A stretch of 64,000 nt of DNA. Source: Ensifer adhaerens (GTDB lineage Bacteria; Pseudomonadota; Alphaproteobacteria; Rhizobiales; Rhizobiaceae). Below the pieces are notes generated by a model. It was given only the letters and a program-made list of their open reading frames with translations, did no database searches and was not told where the DNA came from. The position numbers and the translations under genes were made by a program. Positions 36,820-46,853 of the stretch are shown piece by piece. Positions within the stretch are counted from its first letter, which is position 1. Each line of letters begins with the position of its first letter. The stretch is from contig NZ_LAZS01000012.1 of assembly GCF_002007205.1 (NCBI RefSeq), positions 62,001 through 126,000 on the forward strand, given 5' to 3'.

Positions 36820-36915
36820 CCTCCCACATAGCCTGTTGAACTGATCTGCCAGCGGTTCGACGAGGTAGGAAATGAGCGGGCGCGCGCCAGTCTGAATGAA
36901 TGCTTCTGCTTGCAG
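36820..36915 (-). pseudogene. C-terminal stump of a HlyD-family secretion adaptor
   Basis: About 32 codons read LLQAEAFIQTGARPLISYLV then EPLADQFNRL, which fits the end of type I secretion periplasmic adaptors (VEAFI.TG.R..LSYL..PL.DQ..R). No stop is at the expected place and no other part of the gene is near. The remaining 395 bp between the PIN toxin and nosX hold nothing else I recognise. Confidence 0.4.
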
Positions 36916-37053
36916 CAACCAAATTCCCAGCCGACCAAGTTCTTGCCTGCGAAATTGTTGGATCGTCCTCGGGCCGGGCCTCGACCGGGCGGATGAAGCC
37001 GAGATCGATCTGGGCATTCTCAAGCCCGCGACTGCCGTCGTTAGCCGAACCAC

Positions 37054-37965
37054 TTACATTGACGCAGCCTCCAGGCGGGCATCCTTAAGATGCCCGTTCA
37101 TCGCAAGGATCGATTCTACATCCGGCATCAAGCATGCGGCTGTCGCCAGTGCGTCGGCTATGGCGGCGGATGGTGCCGAGATCGACACAGAGCGCCAGTT
37201 TGCTGGCGCGGGCATTCCGGTCACGGGGTCGAGAATATGTCCGTCTCTGGCTCCCTGATCGAAGGTTGTGCCCAGAGGGGCGGAGGTAGCCACCGCGCGC
37301 TGGCGCAACGGCAGGCGCTCGCCCGATTCCAATCGCACCGGCCATCCTCCGCCGCCCGGCTGTCCACCGAGCGCACGGAACTCGCCTGTGTCGATCAGAA
37401 TGTCCGTCAGGCCCTCAGCATCGAGCAATACGGCTACCCGGTCGGCGACATAGCCTTGGCCGATGCCGTTCAACGTCAGCGCCATGCCCGGACGCAGTGT
37501 GATCGCCGCTGCTTCAAGCTTGACCTTGCCCCAGCCCACATTGCCGCGCACTCGCGCAACGTCTGCCGGGCCGGGTCGCGTGCCGTTTGCGGCCGATTGA
37601 GCCCAGAGCGTCCAGAGCGGCTGGACCGTCGGATCGAAGCGCCCGCCGCTTGCTCGATGGACTGCGTCGGCCAGTGACAGACATTCCAAAAGCTCGAACG
37701 GCGGATCTTGAAGATGACCATCGCGGTTCAACCGCGAAAGCGCGCTGTGCGGGCGGTAGAGGCTGAGGACGTTTTCCAGGCGGTCGATCTCGGCCATGAC
37801 CCGGGCGACGATGGCGTCGGCCCCGGGATGTTCAATCCGGATCGAGGCGCGCGCGCCTAGGGCCTGACCTGTCCAGAAACGGGTTGTCGCGTTGGCGCGG
37901 GCGATGGCGGGCGCTGTTGCCAGAACTGCAGATATTGCGATCAGGCGGCGTCGGGTCAGCAGCAT
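37054..37965 (-). CDS. nosX: NosX, ApbE-family flavin transferase
   Basis: A 303-residue periplasmic protein that attaches FMN covalently to NosR. A twin-arginine signal (LLTRRRLIAISAVLA) opens it. Family motifs follow: LSLYRPHSALSRLNRDG, ASGGRFDPTVQPLW, LNGIGQGYVADRVA, ILIDTGEFRALG and HILDPVTGMPA. GGAGG eight bases before the ATG supports the start. It closes the nosRZDFYLX operon, 4 bp after nosL. Confidence 0.94.
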   Translation of the reverse strand: MLLTRRRLIAISAVLATAPAIARANATTRFWTGQALGARASIRIEHPGADAIVARVMAEIDRLENVLSLYRPHSALSRLNRDGHLQDPPFELLECLSLADAVHRASGGRFDPTVQPLWTLWAQSAANGTRPGPADVARVRGNVGWGKVKLEAAAITLRPGMALTLNGIGQGYVADRVAVLLDAEGLTDILIDTGEFRALGGQPGGGGWPVRLESGERLPLRQRAVATSAPLGTTFDQGARDGHILDPVTGMPAPANWRSVSISAPSAAIADALATAACLMPDVESILAMNGHLKDARLEAASM

Positions 37966-37969
37966 GGGG

Positions 37970-38548
37970 TCAACCTCCGGCTGGATGGGGCAGTGCACGC
38001 AGACGGCCGAGATAATCGTCGTCCGCTCCCTGTTCCGAGCCGGTCTCCACCGGGCTCAGAACCATGGCATCGGTAATATCGGCAAGCGCGAGCACCTTAC
38101 CGCCCTCGGCAAGGACGAAGGCCGCAGCCTCATCGCGAGTTGAAAACGGCACGGCTTCGGGCGCACCCATACCACCCCGCCGGGCAGAGCCGACGACATA
38201 GAACGCCTTGTCGGCGACAATCCAGTTGCCGTCACCGGGCTGGTCCCAGGTCGCCCCCGTAGCCCCCATGTCATTGACATAGATAACGAGGATCGGCGCA
38301 ATCTGCTCCGGCCCGCGAGCATAGGCGATCGCGTCGCGCACCTGACTGAAGAAAAGCGGCGCCGGGCTTCCTTCAAGAAAGATCTGGGCCTTCGGGCCGG
38401 GGTGCTCCAGAAGGTTCATCTGGCAATAATGACCGAGGGTCTCGGGCGTCATGTCCTGCGGCACTATGCTTTGGGCTACGTCCTCCTTGCAGGCGGAAAG
38501 CAGCGCCAAGCCCGTAACGAGCAGCGCGGAGCGAAGTCGGTTCCTCAT
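37970..38548 (-). CDS. nosL: NosL copper chaperone lipoprotein
   Basis: A 192-residue periplasmic lipoprotein that delivers copper for the CuZ centre of NosZ. The lipobox LLSACKED gives the lipid-bearing cysteine. The copper region has the CQMNLLEHPGPKAQIFL pattern and a later methionine/histidine-poor strand. It overlaps nosY by 4 bp (ATGA). Confidence 0.94.
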   Translation of the reverse strand: MRNRLRSALLVTGLALLSACKEDVAQSIVPQDMTPETLGHYCQMNLLEHPGPKAQIFLEGSPAPLFFSQVRDAIAYARGPEQIAPILVIYVNDMGATGATWDQPGDGNWIVADKAFYVVGSARRGGMGAPEAVPFSTRDEAAAFVLAEGGKVLALADITDAMVLSPVETGSEQGADDDYLGRLRALPHPAGG

Positions 38549-39366
38549 GGGGTCACCTTTCGGAAGGCTGCGGCGGCAAGCGCGATGGCAGCGAGTGGCC
38601 AGAGGAGAAGGGAGGCCGCCGATTGCCAGAGCGGGATCGTGCCCGCGGCACCACCCAGTCCGCCGGCGGCCGAAACGGCTTGAGCGGCCGAGAGGTTGAA
38701 GACGCGAAAGGCGTCGGCCGGGTTGGCGAGCAGCGCGACGGGCAATGCCTGTGTTGTGAAGGCGCCGCCTCCATCCGTCACGATTAGCGCCAACAAAGCG
38801 AGGTCGTAGAGCACGACCGCCGCCAGCCAGAGGGCGATCGCCAAGCCCGCCGCCCCCGACGGCCGTCGCGCCAAAGCCGAAAGCGCATAGCCGGTGCCAA
38901 GAAAGGTCGCACCCAGCAGCACCGAGGACCAGATCAACCGCCACAACGCACCGAGCCCCTCGGTCGCTCCAGGATCGAACCAGACGGCTGCGAGCGCCGC
39001 CGCGCCGTAGCCAAGCGTCACGGCAAGACCGAGGATTGCGAGATGCGCCAGCAGTTTGCCGAGCAGGATCTGCAGGCGCGAGACGGGATAGGTGAGAAGC
39101 AGTGGCAACGTGCCGCGTTCCACCTCGCCTGCAACCGCATCGAAACTCATCAGCAATGCCAAAAGCGGAACCAGATAGACAGCAAGCGAAGTGAGCGAGG
39201 CGACCGTTACGGAGAGCCGGTCGACGCCGACATCGCCCGTCGGGGCAGATCCGGCGGCGGCCAGCACCAGGGCGAACAGCACCATCATGCCGGTGGCGAT
39301 CGAGACCCAACGATTGCGGAAAGCAATACGGAATTCGCTGACGGCGGTGGCAAGGATGCGGTTCAT
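38545..39366 (-). CDS. nosY: NosY ABC permease
   Basis: A 273-residue inner-membrane protein with six helices, the transmembrane part of the NosDFY complex needed for CuZ assembly. The conserved loop SFDAVAGEVERGTLPLLLTY and PVSRLQILLGKLLAH are typical. It overlaps nosF and nosL by 4 bp each. Confidence 0.94.
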   Translation of the reverse strand: MNRILATAVSEFRIAFRNRWVSIATGMMVLFALVLAAAGSAPTGDVGVDRLSVTVASLTSLAVYLVPLLALLMSFDAVAGEVERGTLPLLLTYPVSRLQILLGKLLAHLAILGLAVTLGYGAAALAAVWFDPGATEGLGALWRLIWSSVLLGATFLGTGYALSALARRPSGAAGLAIALWLAAVVLYDLALLALIVTDGGGAFTTQALPVALLANPADAFRVFNLSAAQAVSAAGGLGGAAGTIPLWQSAASLLLWPLAAIALAAAAFRKVTP

Positions 39367-40262
39367 TGCCCGTCCCTCCGGCTGAAGTGGCTGTAGATGT
39401 CCTCGAGGCTGGGCGGGATGACATCGAGATCGGCAACGGCGCTCCCAAGCGCCGCAATGCGGGCAAGGAGCGGCAGTTTTTCCGACTGCGAACCGCGAAG
39501 GCGCAAGAGACCGTCCTCCCCTTGCACACCCTCGGGAAAGGTCGCTGCCAGCGCCGGCGCATGGCCGGGCGCCGGGCGAACGGAAAAGGCGACCGGAAGT
39601 GCCGCACGGGTGCGAAGATCGGCAAGCGTACCTTCTGCCACCAGTTCCCCACCGGAAAGGATGAGGATGCGGTCCGTGCGGGCCTCCACCTCGGTCAACA
39701 CGTGGGAGGAGAGCAGGATGGCGGTTCCTTCTGCGGCCAGCCCGTCGAGCAGGTCATAGAAGTCCCGTCGCGACACCGGGTCGAGGCCCGAGGTCGGTTC
39801 GTCCAGCACTAGCAGACGCGGGCGGCCGATCAGCGTCTGCGCCAGGCCTACCCGCTGGCGCATGCCCTTGGAATAGGTACCGATCCGCCGCCGCGCCGCG
39901 TGACCAAGCCCGACCCGCGCAAGAAGTTCTATGGCCAGCTTCGGGCTTTCGCCACGCAGTGCAAGATAGTGGCGAAGCTGCTCCTCTCCCGTCAAGGCCG
40001 GGTGAAAGGCGACATTCTCCGGCAGATACGCCACCTGCGTCCGCGCGGCGGACGAACCGGGCGCCATGCCGCAGACCGAAACGTCACCACTGTCGAAGGG
40101 GATGAGACCAAGCACGATCTTCATCATCGTCGACTTGCCCGCACCGTTATGGCCGAGCAGTGCCGCGCGCCGTCCCGGCTCCAGCGCCAGGGAAACGGAC
40201 TTCAGCGCTTCCACGGATTGGAAGCGCTTAGTGAGCCTGGAGATTGTCAGCGTCGGTGTCAT
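39363..40262 (-). CDS. nosF: NosF ABC ATPase
   Basis: A 299-residue cytosolic ATPase of the NosDFY system. Walker A GHNGAGKSTMMK, signature YSKGMRQRVGLAQ, Walker B LLVLDEPTSGLDP and the H-loop histidine in ILLSSHVLTEVE are all present. The ATG at 40262 is used, with AAGGAA upstream, giving a 35-bp overlap with nosD. Confidence 0.95.
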   Translation of the reverse strand: MTPTLTISRLTKRFQSVEALKSVSLALEPGRRAALLGHNGAGKSTMMKIVLGLIPFDSGDVSVCGMAPGSSAARTQVAYLPENVAFHPALTGEEQLRHYLALRGESPKLAIELLARVGLGHAARRRIGTYSKGMRQRVGLAQTLIGRPRLLVLDEPTSGLDPVSRRDFYDLLDGLAAEGTAILLSSHVLTEVEARTDRILILSGGELVAEGTLADLRTRAALPVAFSVRPAPGHAPALAATFPEGVQGEDGLLRLRGSQSEKLPLLARIAALGSAVADLDVIPPSLEDIYSHFSRRDGQ

Positions 40263-41556
40263 CGTAATTTCCTTCAGTCCAGCGCCCTTCGGCCTCCGCC
40301 TCATAGGCAAGGATTTCGAGCGGGACAGGGATGGTCAGGGGCCGCATCAGCGGCGCGCTGTCGCGCACGCCTCCAGGCAGCGTGGCGGGAAAATCCCGCT
40401 GGCTCCAGCGAACGATCTGCACGGCGGGCGAGCCGGTGAGCAGGCTTGCCGCCGGCTGCGACCAGAGGATCTGGTCCATCAGATCGTTGGGGCGGTAGAA
40501 ACTGTCGGCAATGCCGTCGCCGTTGAGGTCGAAGGCCGGATGATCGGACCAGAAATTCCCCCGGCCTTCATGGCTCCATTCCATATTGCGGGTGCCGACG
40601 TATTTGACCTGCTCGCGGTTGGCGATGAAGGCGTTGCCTGTCAGCACATTCTTTTCCGAACCGGCGGTGAAATGTATGCCAATGCCGCAGCTCTCGAAGC
40701 GATTTCCCCAGACCAGGTTCTTGTGGGCATTGTAGATGAAGAGGCATTTCTTCGTGCCCCCGCGCACCAGATTGCCTGAGACGTCGGCATTGTTGGCATA
40801 GTTCAGCATCAGCCCATGCTCGCGGTCGCCGAGGCTGAGATTGTTCAGGATCTTCGCGCGATTGGAAAACATGATCGCGAAGCCGAGATGGTTCCCGATC
40901 GAGATGTTGTCGGAAACCTCGGTGTTGCGGGTGTACATGAAGTGCACGGCAAAGCGCAGGTCGCGCATGATGTTGCGGCGATAGATGCTGTCGGCGCTGG
41001 CGTTCGAAAAGATGCCGTCGCGACCGTAGTGGATAATATTGTCTTGAAGCAGCGTACCGGGGCTGTTCCAGACATAGATGCCGTTGCCGCGCTCGTTCAT
41101 GCGGGCGCTGCGCGTGCCGATGATCTCGTTTCCGGAGACAATCGTGTCGCGGCCGCCATGGACGTCGATGCCGTGCATATTGTCGGTGACGAGCAGTTTT
41201 TCGACGCGGGCGCGATCGGCGCCTTGAACGATCTTGACCCCGGCGTCGAGATCCTGGTTGATGCGGCCCGAACCGGTAACGGTGAACCCCGTCAAGGTGA
41301 CATCCGACGCGGCAATCGTCACCACGCTACCCTGCTTAAGCCCATTCACCACCGCTCCACGCGGACCGGTGACCGTCAGTGGCCGGTCGATGGTGACGGG
41401 GCCGTCATAGGCCCCGTCGGTCAACACCAGCACATCGCCGGGTTGAGCCCCGGCGATGGCTGCGGCAAGACTGCCCGCACCCGGCACGACTGCGCGCTCC
41501 GCCGCTAAGAGCGGAGAGGCGAGAAGAAAGCCGATCAGGAGAACGGACAGCCGCAT
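40228..41556 (-). CDS. nosD: NosD periplasmic copper-handling protein
   Basis: A 442-residue periplasmic beta-helix protein with a cleavable signal (VLLIGFLLASPLLAAE) and pectate-lyase-like/CASH repeats (NMHGIDVHGG, GNGIYVWNSPG, FAVHFMYTRNTEVSDN). It relays copper from NosL and NosFY to NosZ. It starts 3 bp after the nosZ stop. Confidence 0.95.
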   Translation of the reverse strand: MRLSVLLIGFLLASPLLAAERAVVPGAGSLAAAIAGAQPGDVLVLTDGAYDGPVTIDRPLTVTGPRGAVVNGLKQGSVVTIAASDVTLTGFTVTGSGRINQDLDAGVKIVQGADRARVEKLLVTDNMHGIDVHGGRDTIVSGNEIIGTRSARMNERGNGIYVWNSPGTLLQDNIIHYGRDGIFSNASADSIYRRNIMRDLRFAVHFMYTRNTEVSDNISIGNHLGFAIMFSNRAKILNNLSLGDREHGLMLNYANNADVSGNLVRGGTKKCLFIYNAHKNLVWGNRFESCGIGIHFTAGSEKNVLTGNAFIANREQVKYVGTRNMEWSHEGRGNFWSDHPAFDLNGDGIADSFYRPNDLMDQILWSQPAASLLTGSPAVQIVRWSQRDFPATLPGGVRDSAPLMRPLTIPVPLEILAYEAEAEGRWTEGNYDDTDADNLQAH

Positions 41557-41559
41557 CGA

Positions 41560-43488
41560 TCAGGCGCCCTTCGGTTCCACGAACATGCGACCGCGCATTT
41601 CCATGTGCAGGGCATGGCAGAACCACTGGCAATAGTACCAGTAGACGCCAGGATTGGCCGCGACGAAGGTGACGGAACTCGTCTGTTGTGGCCCGACCTC
41701 CATCGCCACGCCGTGATTGCCCATGGTGAAGCCATGGGTAAGGTCATCGATCTCGTCGAGATTGGTGACGATGACCGTGACTTCGTCGCCCTCCTTCACC
41801 GTAAAGCTCGGCTGGCTGAAGCTGGGCGCGACCGAGGTCATGTAGACACGAACTTTGTTGCCGTCGCGGATCACGGCCTCGGTCCATTCGTCGATGTCGA
41901 CCTCATCGGCCTCAGCCTGCTTGCGCGTTTCGGCCCATAGCGGATCCTTGCGATCCCAGACCGAGCGGATGTTCGGCAGGATCGAGGGGGAGACGGCGAT
42001 TGCGTCATGCGGCTCGGCGAAGGTCGGGCCGTCATGGACCAGCACCATCTTGTCACCGGAAATGTCGATCAACTGATCGTTTTCCGGCTTCAGCGGCCCG
42101 ACATTCAGGAACCGGTCCTTCGAGAATTTGCACAGGCAAACGAGCCAGTCGTTGGCGGCATCCAGCGTCTCGCCCATCACCGTCTTCAAGTGGCCGGGCT
42201 GATACTGAACGTCGAGTTTGTCCTTGATCGGATTGATCTTTTCACCGGCGTAGGCGCGGATCGCCTCATCGATGTTCCACTTCACTACCTGGCTGTCGAG
42301 GAACAGCGAAGTATAGGCGTTGCCGCGTCCGTCGAAGGCCGTGTGCAACGGGCCGAGGCCCAGTTCAGGCTCCGCCACTACCGCGCTGCGCGGCTCGGCA
42401 TTGTCGTAGAACAGGGCATCGAACTTCGTCACGTCCAGCACGGTGACGGTGGGCGAGAGCTTGCCGGCAACGCACAGATGCTTCCTGTCCGGCGCCATGT
42501 TGCATCCGTGCGGATTGTTGGCGATCGGAATGTAGCGCGTGAAAAGCGACTTGGCCTCCTTGCGCCCGTCCACCACCTTGACGCCGTTGATCTCCTCATA
42601 TTGCCCGGCTGCAATCGCCTTCTCGATCTCGGCGAGATTGAAGACGACGACATGGTCCATCTCGGACTTGGTCATCTCCTCCAGCGTCATGCCCATTTCC
42701 GAATTGTAGCTGGTGGAGAACGCCCACTTGCCCTCGTAGTCGGCATCGCAATTGTCGAGGTTGCCCGAGACCTTCACCTGCCAGGCCACATCCCACTTGT
42801 CGGCATCAACAGCGGTGAAAATGTTCACGTAAGTCGCCACGTCCGTCATCGTCGAGCCGTCGTTGGCGAGCGGCGCCTCGTCCTCGCCGTTGCAGAACAC
42901 ATAGTTCGAACGCGGCCATTTCTGCGGACGCATGCCGTGGATACCCTTTGCGTTGGGAATCTCCAGGATGGCGTCGGTCTTCATCACGTCGCAGCGCACG
43001 CGCGCCACGCGCGTATTGGCCTTGTCGTTCATGAACAGGTAGCGGCCGTCATATTTGCCGTCGGTGAAGGACATATGGACGTGGTGCAGGTCGCCGTTGT
43101 CGTGAATTTTCTTGCCGTTGGCGGCAAGCTGCTTCTTCGTCTTCTCCGACATCGTGCGCTGATGGATCCGGATCGATTCATCGGTCTGCCCCCAACCGGT
43201 GGCCGAGCAACGGTTGAATACCGGTACGCGCATCAGTTCGCGCATCGAGGGAATGCCGAGAATGCGCATTTCGCCGGTCTGACCGGAGGACCAGAAGCCG
43301 TAGTAATCATCCAGCTTGCCCGGTGCGACCGAGCCATCGGCGCCTGTCGCCGCACGGGCCGGTGTCGCCAATCCTGCAGCGCCGAGGCTGAGTGCGGCCG
43401 GCCCTACAGTGCCCGCCAGAATGGCGCTGCCTGCAGTCGCGCTGAAAAGTGCTCGCCGGCTTAGTCCCTTGTGTTCCTTTGATTCCAT
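41560..43488 (-). CDS. nosZ: Nitrous oxide reductase NosZ (clade I)
   Basis: A 642-residue periplasmic multicopper enzyme reducing N2O to N2. The twin-arginine signal ([12 protein letters not shown]) marks clade I, exported by Tat. The seven-bladed propeller with CuZ-type histidines occupies most of the chain (for example [30 protein letters not shown]). The C-terminal cupredoxin has the CuA ligands in [20 protein letters not shown] eight bases before the ATG supports the start. It is 35 bp after nosR. Confidence 0.97.
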   Translation of the reverse strand: MESKEHKGLSRRALFSATAGSAILAGTVGPAALSLGAAGLATPARAATGADGSVAPGKLDDYYGFWSSGQTGEMRILGIPSMRELMRVPVFNRCSATGWGQTDESIRIHQRTMSEKTKKQLAANGKKIHDNGDLHHVHMSFTDGKYDGRYLFMNDKANTRVARVRCDVMKTDAILEIPNAKGIHGMRPQKWPRSNYVFCNGEDEAPLANDGSTMTDVATYVNIFTAVDADKWDVAWQVKVSGNLDNCDADYEGKWAFSTSYNSEMGMTLEEMTKSEMDHVVVFNLAEIEKAIAAGQYEEINGVKVVDGRKEAKSLFTRYIPIANNPHGCNMAPDRKHLCVAGKLSPTVTVLDVTKFDALFYDNAEPRSAVVAEPELGLGPLHTAFDGRGNAYTSLFLDSQVVKWNIDEAIRAYAGEKINPIKDKLDVQYQPGHLKTVMGETLDAANDWLVCLCKFSKDRFLNVGPLKPENDQLIDISGDKMVLVHDGPTFAEPHDAIAVSPSILPNIRSVWDRKDPLWAETRKQAEADEVDIDEWTEAVIRDGNKVRVYMTSVAPSFSQPSFTVKEGDEVTVIVTNLDEIDDLTHGFTMGNHGVAMEVGPQQTSSVTFVAANPGVYWYYCQWFCHALHMEMRGRMFVEPKGA

Positions 43489-43523
43489 GATCTGGTTCCT
43501 TTTTGCTTGAACCTTGGCTTCGA

Positions 43524-45683
43524 TTAAACTTTGGCTGCGGGTTGATGGGTCGGCATGCCGCCGGGGCTTGCCGCAAGCTTCGCCCGCGACTTCATCTTCT
43601 TGATCACGACGGGGCAGACGGTTTCGGACTGGTAGAGCACCTGGCAGTGCAGGCAGTTGATGCACTCGTTCGGATTGATCTCGCCGGTCCGGTGGATCGC
43701 CTGCACCGGACATTGGTGGGCGCAGGTCTGGCAGGGGTTGCCGCATTCATGGTAGCGCTTGAGCCAGTCGAACATGCGTATGCGCGCAGGGATCGCAAGC
43801 GCCGCACCGAGCGGGCAGAGGTAGCGGCAATAGAACCTCTCGACGAAGAGCCCGGCGACGAGAAGTGCTGTGGCATAGGCCACGAATGGCCAGGCGCGGA
43901 TGAACTTCAGGATGATCGCTGTCTTGAATGGCTCGATCTCGGCCAGATGCTCTGCCTGCTCGACGCTCATCAGAGAGACCCCGAAAAGGCCGAGGAAGAT
44001 CATGTATTTGATCGGCCAGAGCCGCTCGTGCAGGCCCCATGGCAATGTCCATTGCGGGATACGCAGCTTGCGTGCGATCTGGTTGGTCAGCTCCTGCAGT
44101 GCGCCGAAGGGGCAGAGCCATCCGCAATAGGCTCCTCGTCCCCAGAACAGGAGTGCCGCGGCAACGGCAAACCATAGGATGAAGGTGAGCGGATCGAGCA
44201 GGAAAGCCTGCCAGCTGAACCCGTTGACGAGACTGCCGAAGAGCGCCATCAGATTGACGACAGAAAGCTGCGCGTTGGCATACCAGCCAAGAAAGACCAG
44301 CGTTACCGTCAGGAAGATGATGCGAAAGATGTAGAACGCTCGCGCGTTCCTGACCGCATATGTCTGGAAGAAGAACACGCCCGTCAGCACGACCAACATG
44401 GCGCCGAGCACGACGATCTTCAGCTTCGAGTCGTCCCAGATGCGTTTCCACAGGTCGGACTGTGCAGTCCCCTCGTCACGATCAGCAACGGCTGCAACGT
44501 CCTTCACCGGTGGTGGCGCGACAGCACGCAGATACTTCTGCGGAAGCTGGTAACCCAGATCGAAGGTATGAAAGACTTTATCGACCGGTCCAACCTCACG
44601 TTGGGCCAGGAGCTGTATGCGGAAAGGTTTTGTCGGGTCGAAGCCGAGGCCTGCCTTAATGCGGAACAGGTCCATCTCGTTGTATTCCGGCGCACCGGCA
44701 AGCGAGATTGCGCCCAGGCGACGGTGGTCGCGATCACGAAAGCGAACGGAAACATCGTCCTGGATCAGCACGATGCGATCAAAGATGCCGCCGCGCACAT
44801 AGCCTGATCCCTTGAAGGAATAGAGCCCGCGTCCGACCACGGCGATCGCTTGTTCGCCTTCGCCAAGCCAAGCCTGAAGGTTTTTCTCTTCGGCTGCCCC
44901 GAGAAAGGCCTTGCCGATGGAAGGGACCGAGACCAGTGCCGCCTGCATCTCGATGAATGTCGTTTCCGGCGCTTGCGCAATCGAGCGCTCGCGGGCGCGC
45001 TCATCGGGATGGCCGGCGAAAGCAGCATTGACCTGCGCAACGTCGAGCGACAGGCGGCGCAGCGTGCCGTCACCTTCTGCCTCGACCCAGTCGGCCGGCG
45101 CGGTAGCCGCGGGATCGATTTCGAAGCGCGGGCCGGCATTGTCCGCTTCCGGTGTCAATCCGCCAAGCCCGAGCGCGCGCGCAACCTTTAGCCCGGACCG
45201 GACGATCGAATCGTCGATGACCATGACGGTCACCGTCGCGCCCGAGATGATATCCACCTCATGGGTCGTGCCGCCGGATTTCGCTTCCGCGACGAGGTCG
45301 AGGCCGGCGTAGCCGGCGACCAGCGCCTTTACCTTGGCGTCGGGAATGCCGATGAGGACGATGGGTTCCGAATGTTTCACCAGCCGGACGCCGACGATCT
45401 TCGCATCCTTGTCCACCGCCACGAGGGTATGGATCGGCTTGCCGGAATAGCCGGTCGTTCCGACGAAATCCGAGGTCACGAAAACCCACGCCACCGTCTG
45501 GCCGCCCTTCAGCACCGGGGCCGCCGCCACATCATCACGCACAGTGCCAAAACCGTCCGCTCCTGGCACAAGATCCGAGGCTGTGGTGGCCGGCAAAAAC
45601 TCTTGCAGCACCGATGCAGCGCTAGCGGATACGGCGCCGCACAGGCTGAGGCAGAGCAGAAGGACAAGACGGAAGAGTTTCAT
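43524..45683 (-). CDS. nosR: NosR, membrane flavo-iron-sulfur protein
   Basis: A 719-residue membrane protein needed for electron supply to, and expression of, NosZ. Signal peptide ([20 protein letters not shown]), then a periplasmic FMN-binding domain with the attachment site SGATVTVMV, several helices, two CxxxCP motifs ([10 protein letters not shown] and [10 protein letters not shown]) and a C-terminal ferredoxin domain ([22 protein letters not shown]). The ATG at 45683 is chosen because upstream alternatives would lie at or beyond the FNR-type box. It heads the nos operon. Confidence 0.95.
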   Translation of the reverse strand: MKLFRLVLLLCLSLCGAVSASAASVLQEFLPATTASDLVPGADGFGTVRDDVAAAPVLKGGQTVAWVFVTSDFVGTTGYSGKPIHTLVAVDKDAKIVGVRLVKHSEPIVLIGIPDAKVKALVAGYAGLDLVAEAKSGGTTHEVDIISGATVTVMVIDDSIVRSGLKVARALGLGGLTPEADNAGPRFEIDPAATAPADWVEAEGDGTLRRLSLDVAQVNAAFAGHPDERARERSIAQAPETTFIEMQAALVSVPSIGKAFLGAAEEKNLQAWLGEGEQAIAVVGRGLYSFKGSGYVRGGIFDRIVLIQDDVSVRFRDRDHRRLGAISLAGAPEYNEMDLFRIKAGLGFDPTKPFRIQLLAQREVGPVDKVFHTFDLGYQLPQKYLRAVAPPPVKDVAAVADRDEGTAQSDLWKRIWDDSKLKIVVLGAMLVVLTGVFFFQTYAVRNARAFYIFRIIFLTVTLVFLGWYANAQLSVVNLMALFGSLVNGFSWQAFLLDPLTFILWFAVAAALLFWGRGAYCGWLCPFGALQELTNQIARKLRIPQWTLPWGLHERLWPIKYMIFLGLFGVSLMSVEQAEHLAEIEPFKTAIILKFIRAWPFVAYATALLVAGLFVERFYCRYLCPLGAALAIPARIRMFDWLKRYHECGNPCQTCAHQCPVQAIHRTGEINPNECINCLHCQVLYQSETVCPVVIKKMKSRAKLAASPGGMPTHQPAAKV

Positions 45684-45743
45684 TCCAGAGCGTTTTCCCG
45701 CAAATCGTTGCCGGAGCATTGGAACGTTGGCGCGGGACATTCG

Positions 45744-45757
45744 TTGATCTAGCTCAA
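45744..45757. promoter_or_regulatory. FNR/FixK/NnrR-type box upstream of nosR
   Basis: TTGATCTAGCTCAA matches the Crp-Fnr family palindrome TTGAT-N4-ATCAA in 9 of 10 fixed positions. Its centre is 67 bp before the nosR ATG, fitting activation from about -41 with a short leader. NnrR or FixK-type control by NO or low oxygen is known for rhizobial nos genes. Confidence 0.7.
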
Positions 45758-45772
45758 ACAAGGACAGCTTCG

Positions 45773-45786
45773 TTGATCGCAATCTT
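45773..45786. promoter_or_regulatory. Weaker second FNR-type box upstream of nosR
   Basis: TTGATCGCAATCTT keeps one perfect half and 8 of 10 fixed positions of TTGAT-N4-ATCAA. It is 29 bp from the stronger box. It may be an auxiliary site or chance. Confidence 0.35.
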
Positions 45787-46145
45787 TGCGCGGCACAACG
45801 CGTGCACGCAGTGATTTGCAGGAGGCGCTGAGGAGCGTCATGCCGTTAGCCGGCGCGAGAACGAAGCCTTCGAAGTCGGATGGGCCGGTCTATGGCATAC
45901 CTCACCACGAAACCGAGCAGTGGATAGCTAGCGACGACCACGGCACCTGAGCGAGTGCGATCAATTTCAAACCATGCTCGGCTCGTGCTGGGGGATCACC
46001 GTCATGCCTGGTGAGGTCACGACGGCGCCACCTTCGAACAGTGAAAGAGTGTCCAGCGGCGAGCCCAGGGTTGCGTGTGCAAACATGTCTGAAGCTCCGC
46101 TTCCTCCGGTTGGGCAAAGCGATATCGGACAGATCTGTCGGGGCC
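45787..46145. other. Gap between nosR and the YtfE gene
   Basis: Outside the two FNR-type boxes nothing firm is seen. A 60-codon minus-strand frame (45967-46149) ends SLFEGGAVVTSPGMTVIPQH plus a few residues and stop; it has no domain I know and overlaps the end of the YtfE gene, so it is not called. Confidence 0.35.
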
Positions 46146-46853
46146 TCACCCCACCGAACGCGCTGTTGATGGCACGGCGGCGCCATCGAATGCATCAATG
46201 CCGGAGAAACGCGGAAACAGAACGCTGTTTTCCAGATGCATATGCGTGACGAGATCATCGCAGAATTTTTGGACACCGACATAGAGCGCCGTCCAGGACC
46301 TGCAGGCCCCTTCCGGAAGCGCAAATCCATGCGTCAAATGCTCGATCACGGCGAGGCTCCGGCTTTCGCACGCATGATCGTCTCGCATGCCGGCAATCAA
46401 ATGTTCGATATCCGGATCGGGTTCATGGCGCATCATCGGAAAGAGCGCGAGCTCTTCCCGCGCCATGTGGGGAAGAAGGTGATCCTTGAGGTCGACCAGG
46501 GCGTCTGCAAGGCCCAGTGGCGCAGAGCGATGCGCGCCGTGGACGTGCTCCACCTTCTGCGCAAGCGGGATCAACCATTCCAGGTCGGTGCGGTGCGTCT
46601 GGTGATAACGCTCCAGAATATGAGCGATAAGCTCGCCCGTACCGTCCGGGGCGTCGCGCCTTGCGGCAAGCTCCAGCGCCTGGAGCCGTGCAAGCAGATC
46701 AGCGGCCTCCATGCCGACATCCGCAGCCGCTTCCGCAAGCGGTACGTCGCCGCCACAGCAAAATCCGATACCGTGCTGCCTGAAGAGTTCTGCAGCACCA
46801 GGAAGCTCGCACGCAATCACTCCGACGGCGGTGTCCAGTTTGTACTCGGTCAA
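46146..46853 (-). CDS. dnrN: Iron-sulfur cluster repair di-iron protein (YtfE/DnrN/ScdA)
   Basis: A 235-residue cytosolic di-iron protein that repairs Fe-S clusters after NO or oxidative damage. The N-terminal ScdA domain has GIGFCCGGDVPLAEAA; the hemerythrin-like domain carries iron ligands in ILERYHQTHRTDLE, VEHVHG, HLLPHMAREELALFP, MRDDHACE and LVTHMHLENSVLFPRF. Start is TTG at 46853 with AGGAG six bases before it; no ATG is available nearby. It points away from nosR's upstream side in the same direction, consistent with a denitrification/NO defence cluster. Confidence 0.93.
   Translation of the reverse strand: MTEYKLDTAVGVIACELPGAAELFRQHGIGFCCGGDVPLAEAAADVGMEAADLLARLQALELAARRDAPDGTGELIAHILERYHQTHRTDLEWLIPLAQKVEHVHGAHRSAPLGLADALVDLKDHLLPHMAREELALFPMMRHEPDPDIEHLIAGMRDDHACESRSLAVIEHLTHGFALPEGACRSWTALYVGVQKFCDDLVTHMHLENSVLFPRFSGIDAFDGAAVPSTARSVG

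Noticed and set aside
42007-43464. Plus-strand frame of 485 codons opposite nosZ
   Set aside because: Antisense shadow of a canonical NosZ with no family match.
45683-45782. Longer NosR start sites
   Set aside because: They would overlap or precede the FNR-type box at 45744-45757 and lack a signal peptide at the right place.
45967-46149. Small minus-strand frame between nosR and dnrN
   Set aside because: No ribosome site, no domain, and it overlaps the end of dnrN.
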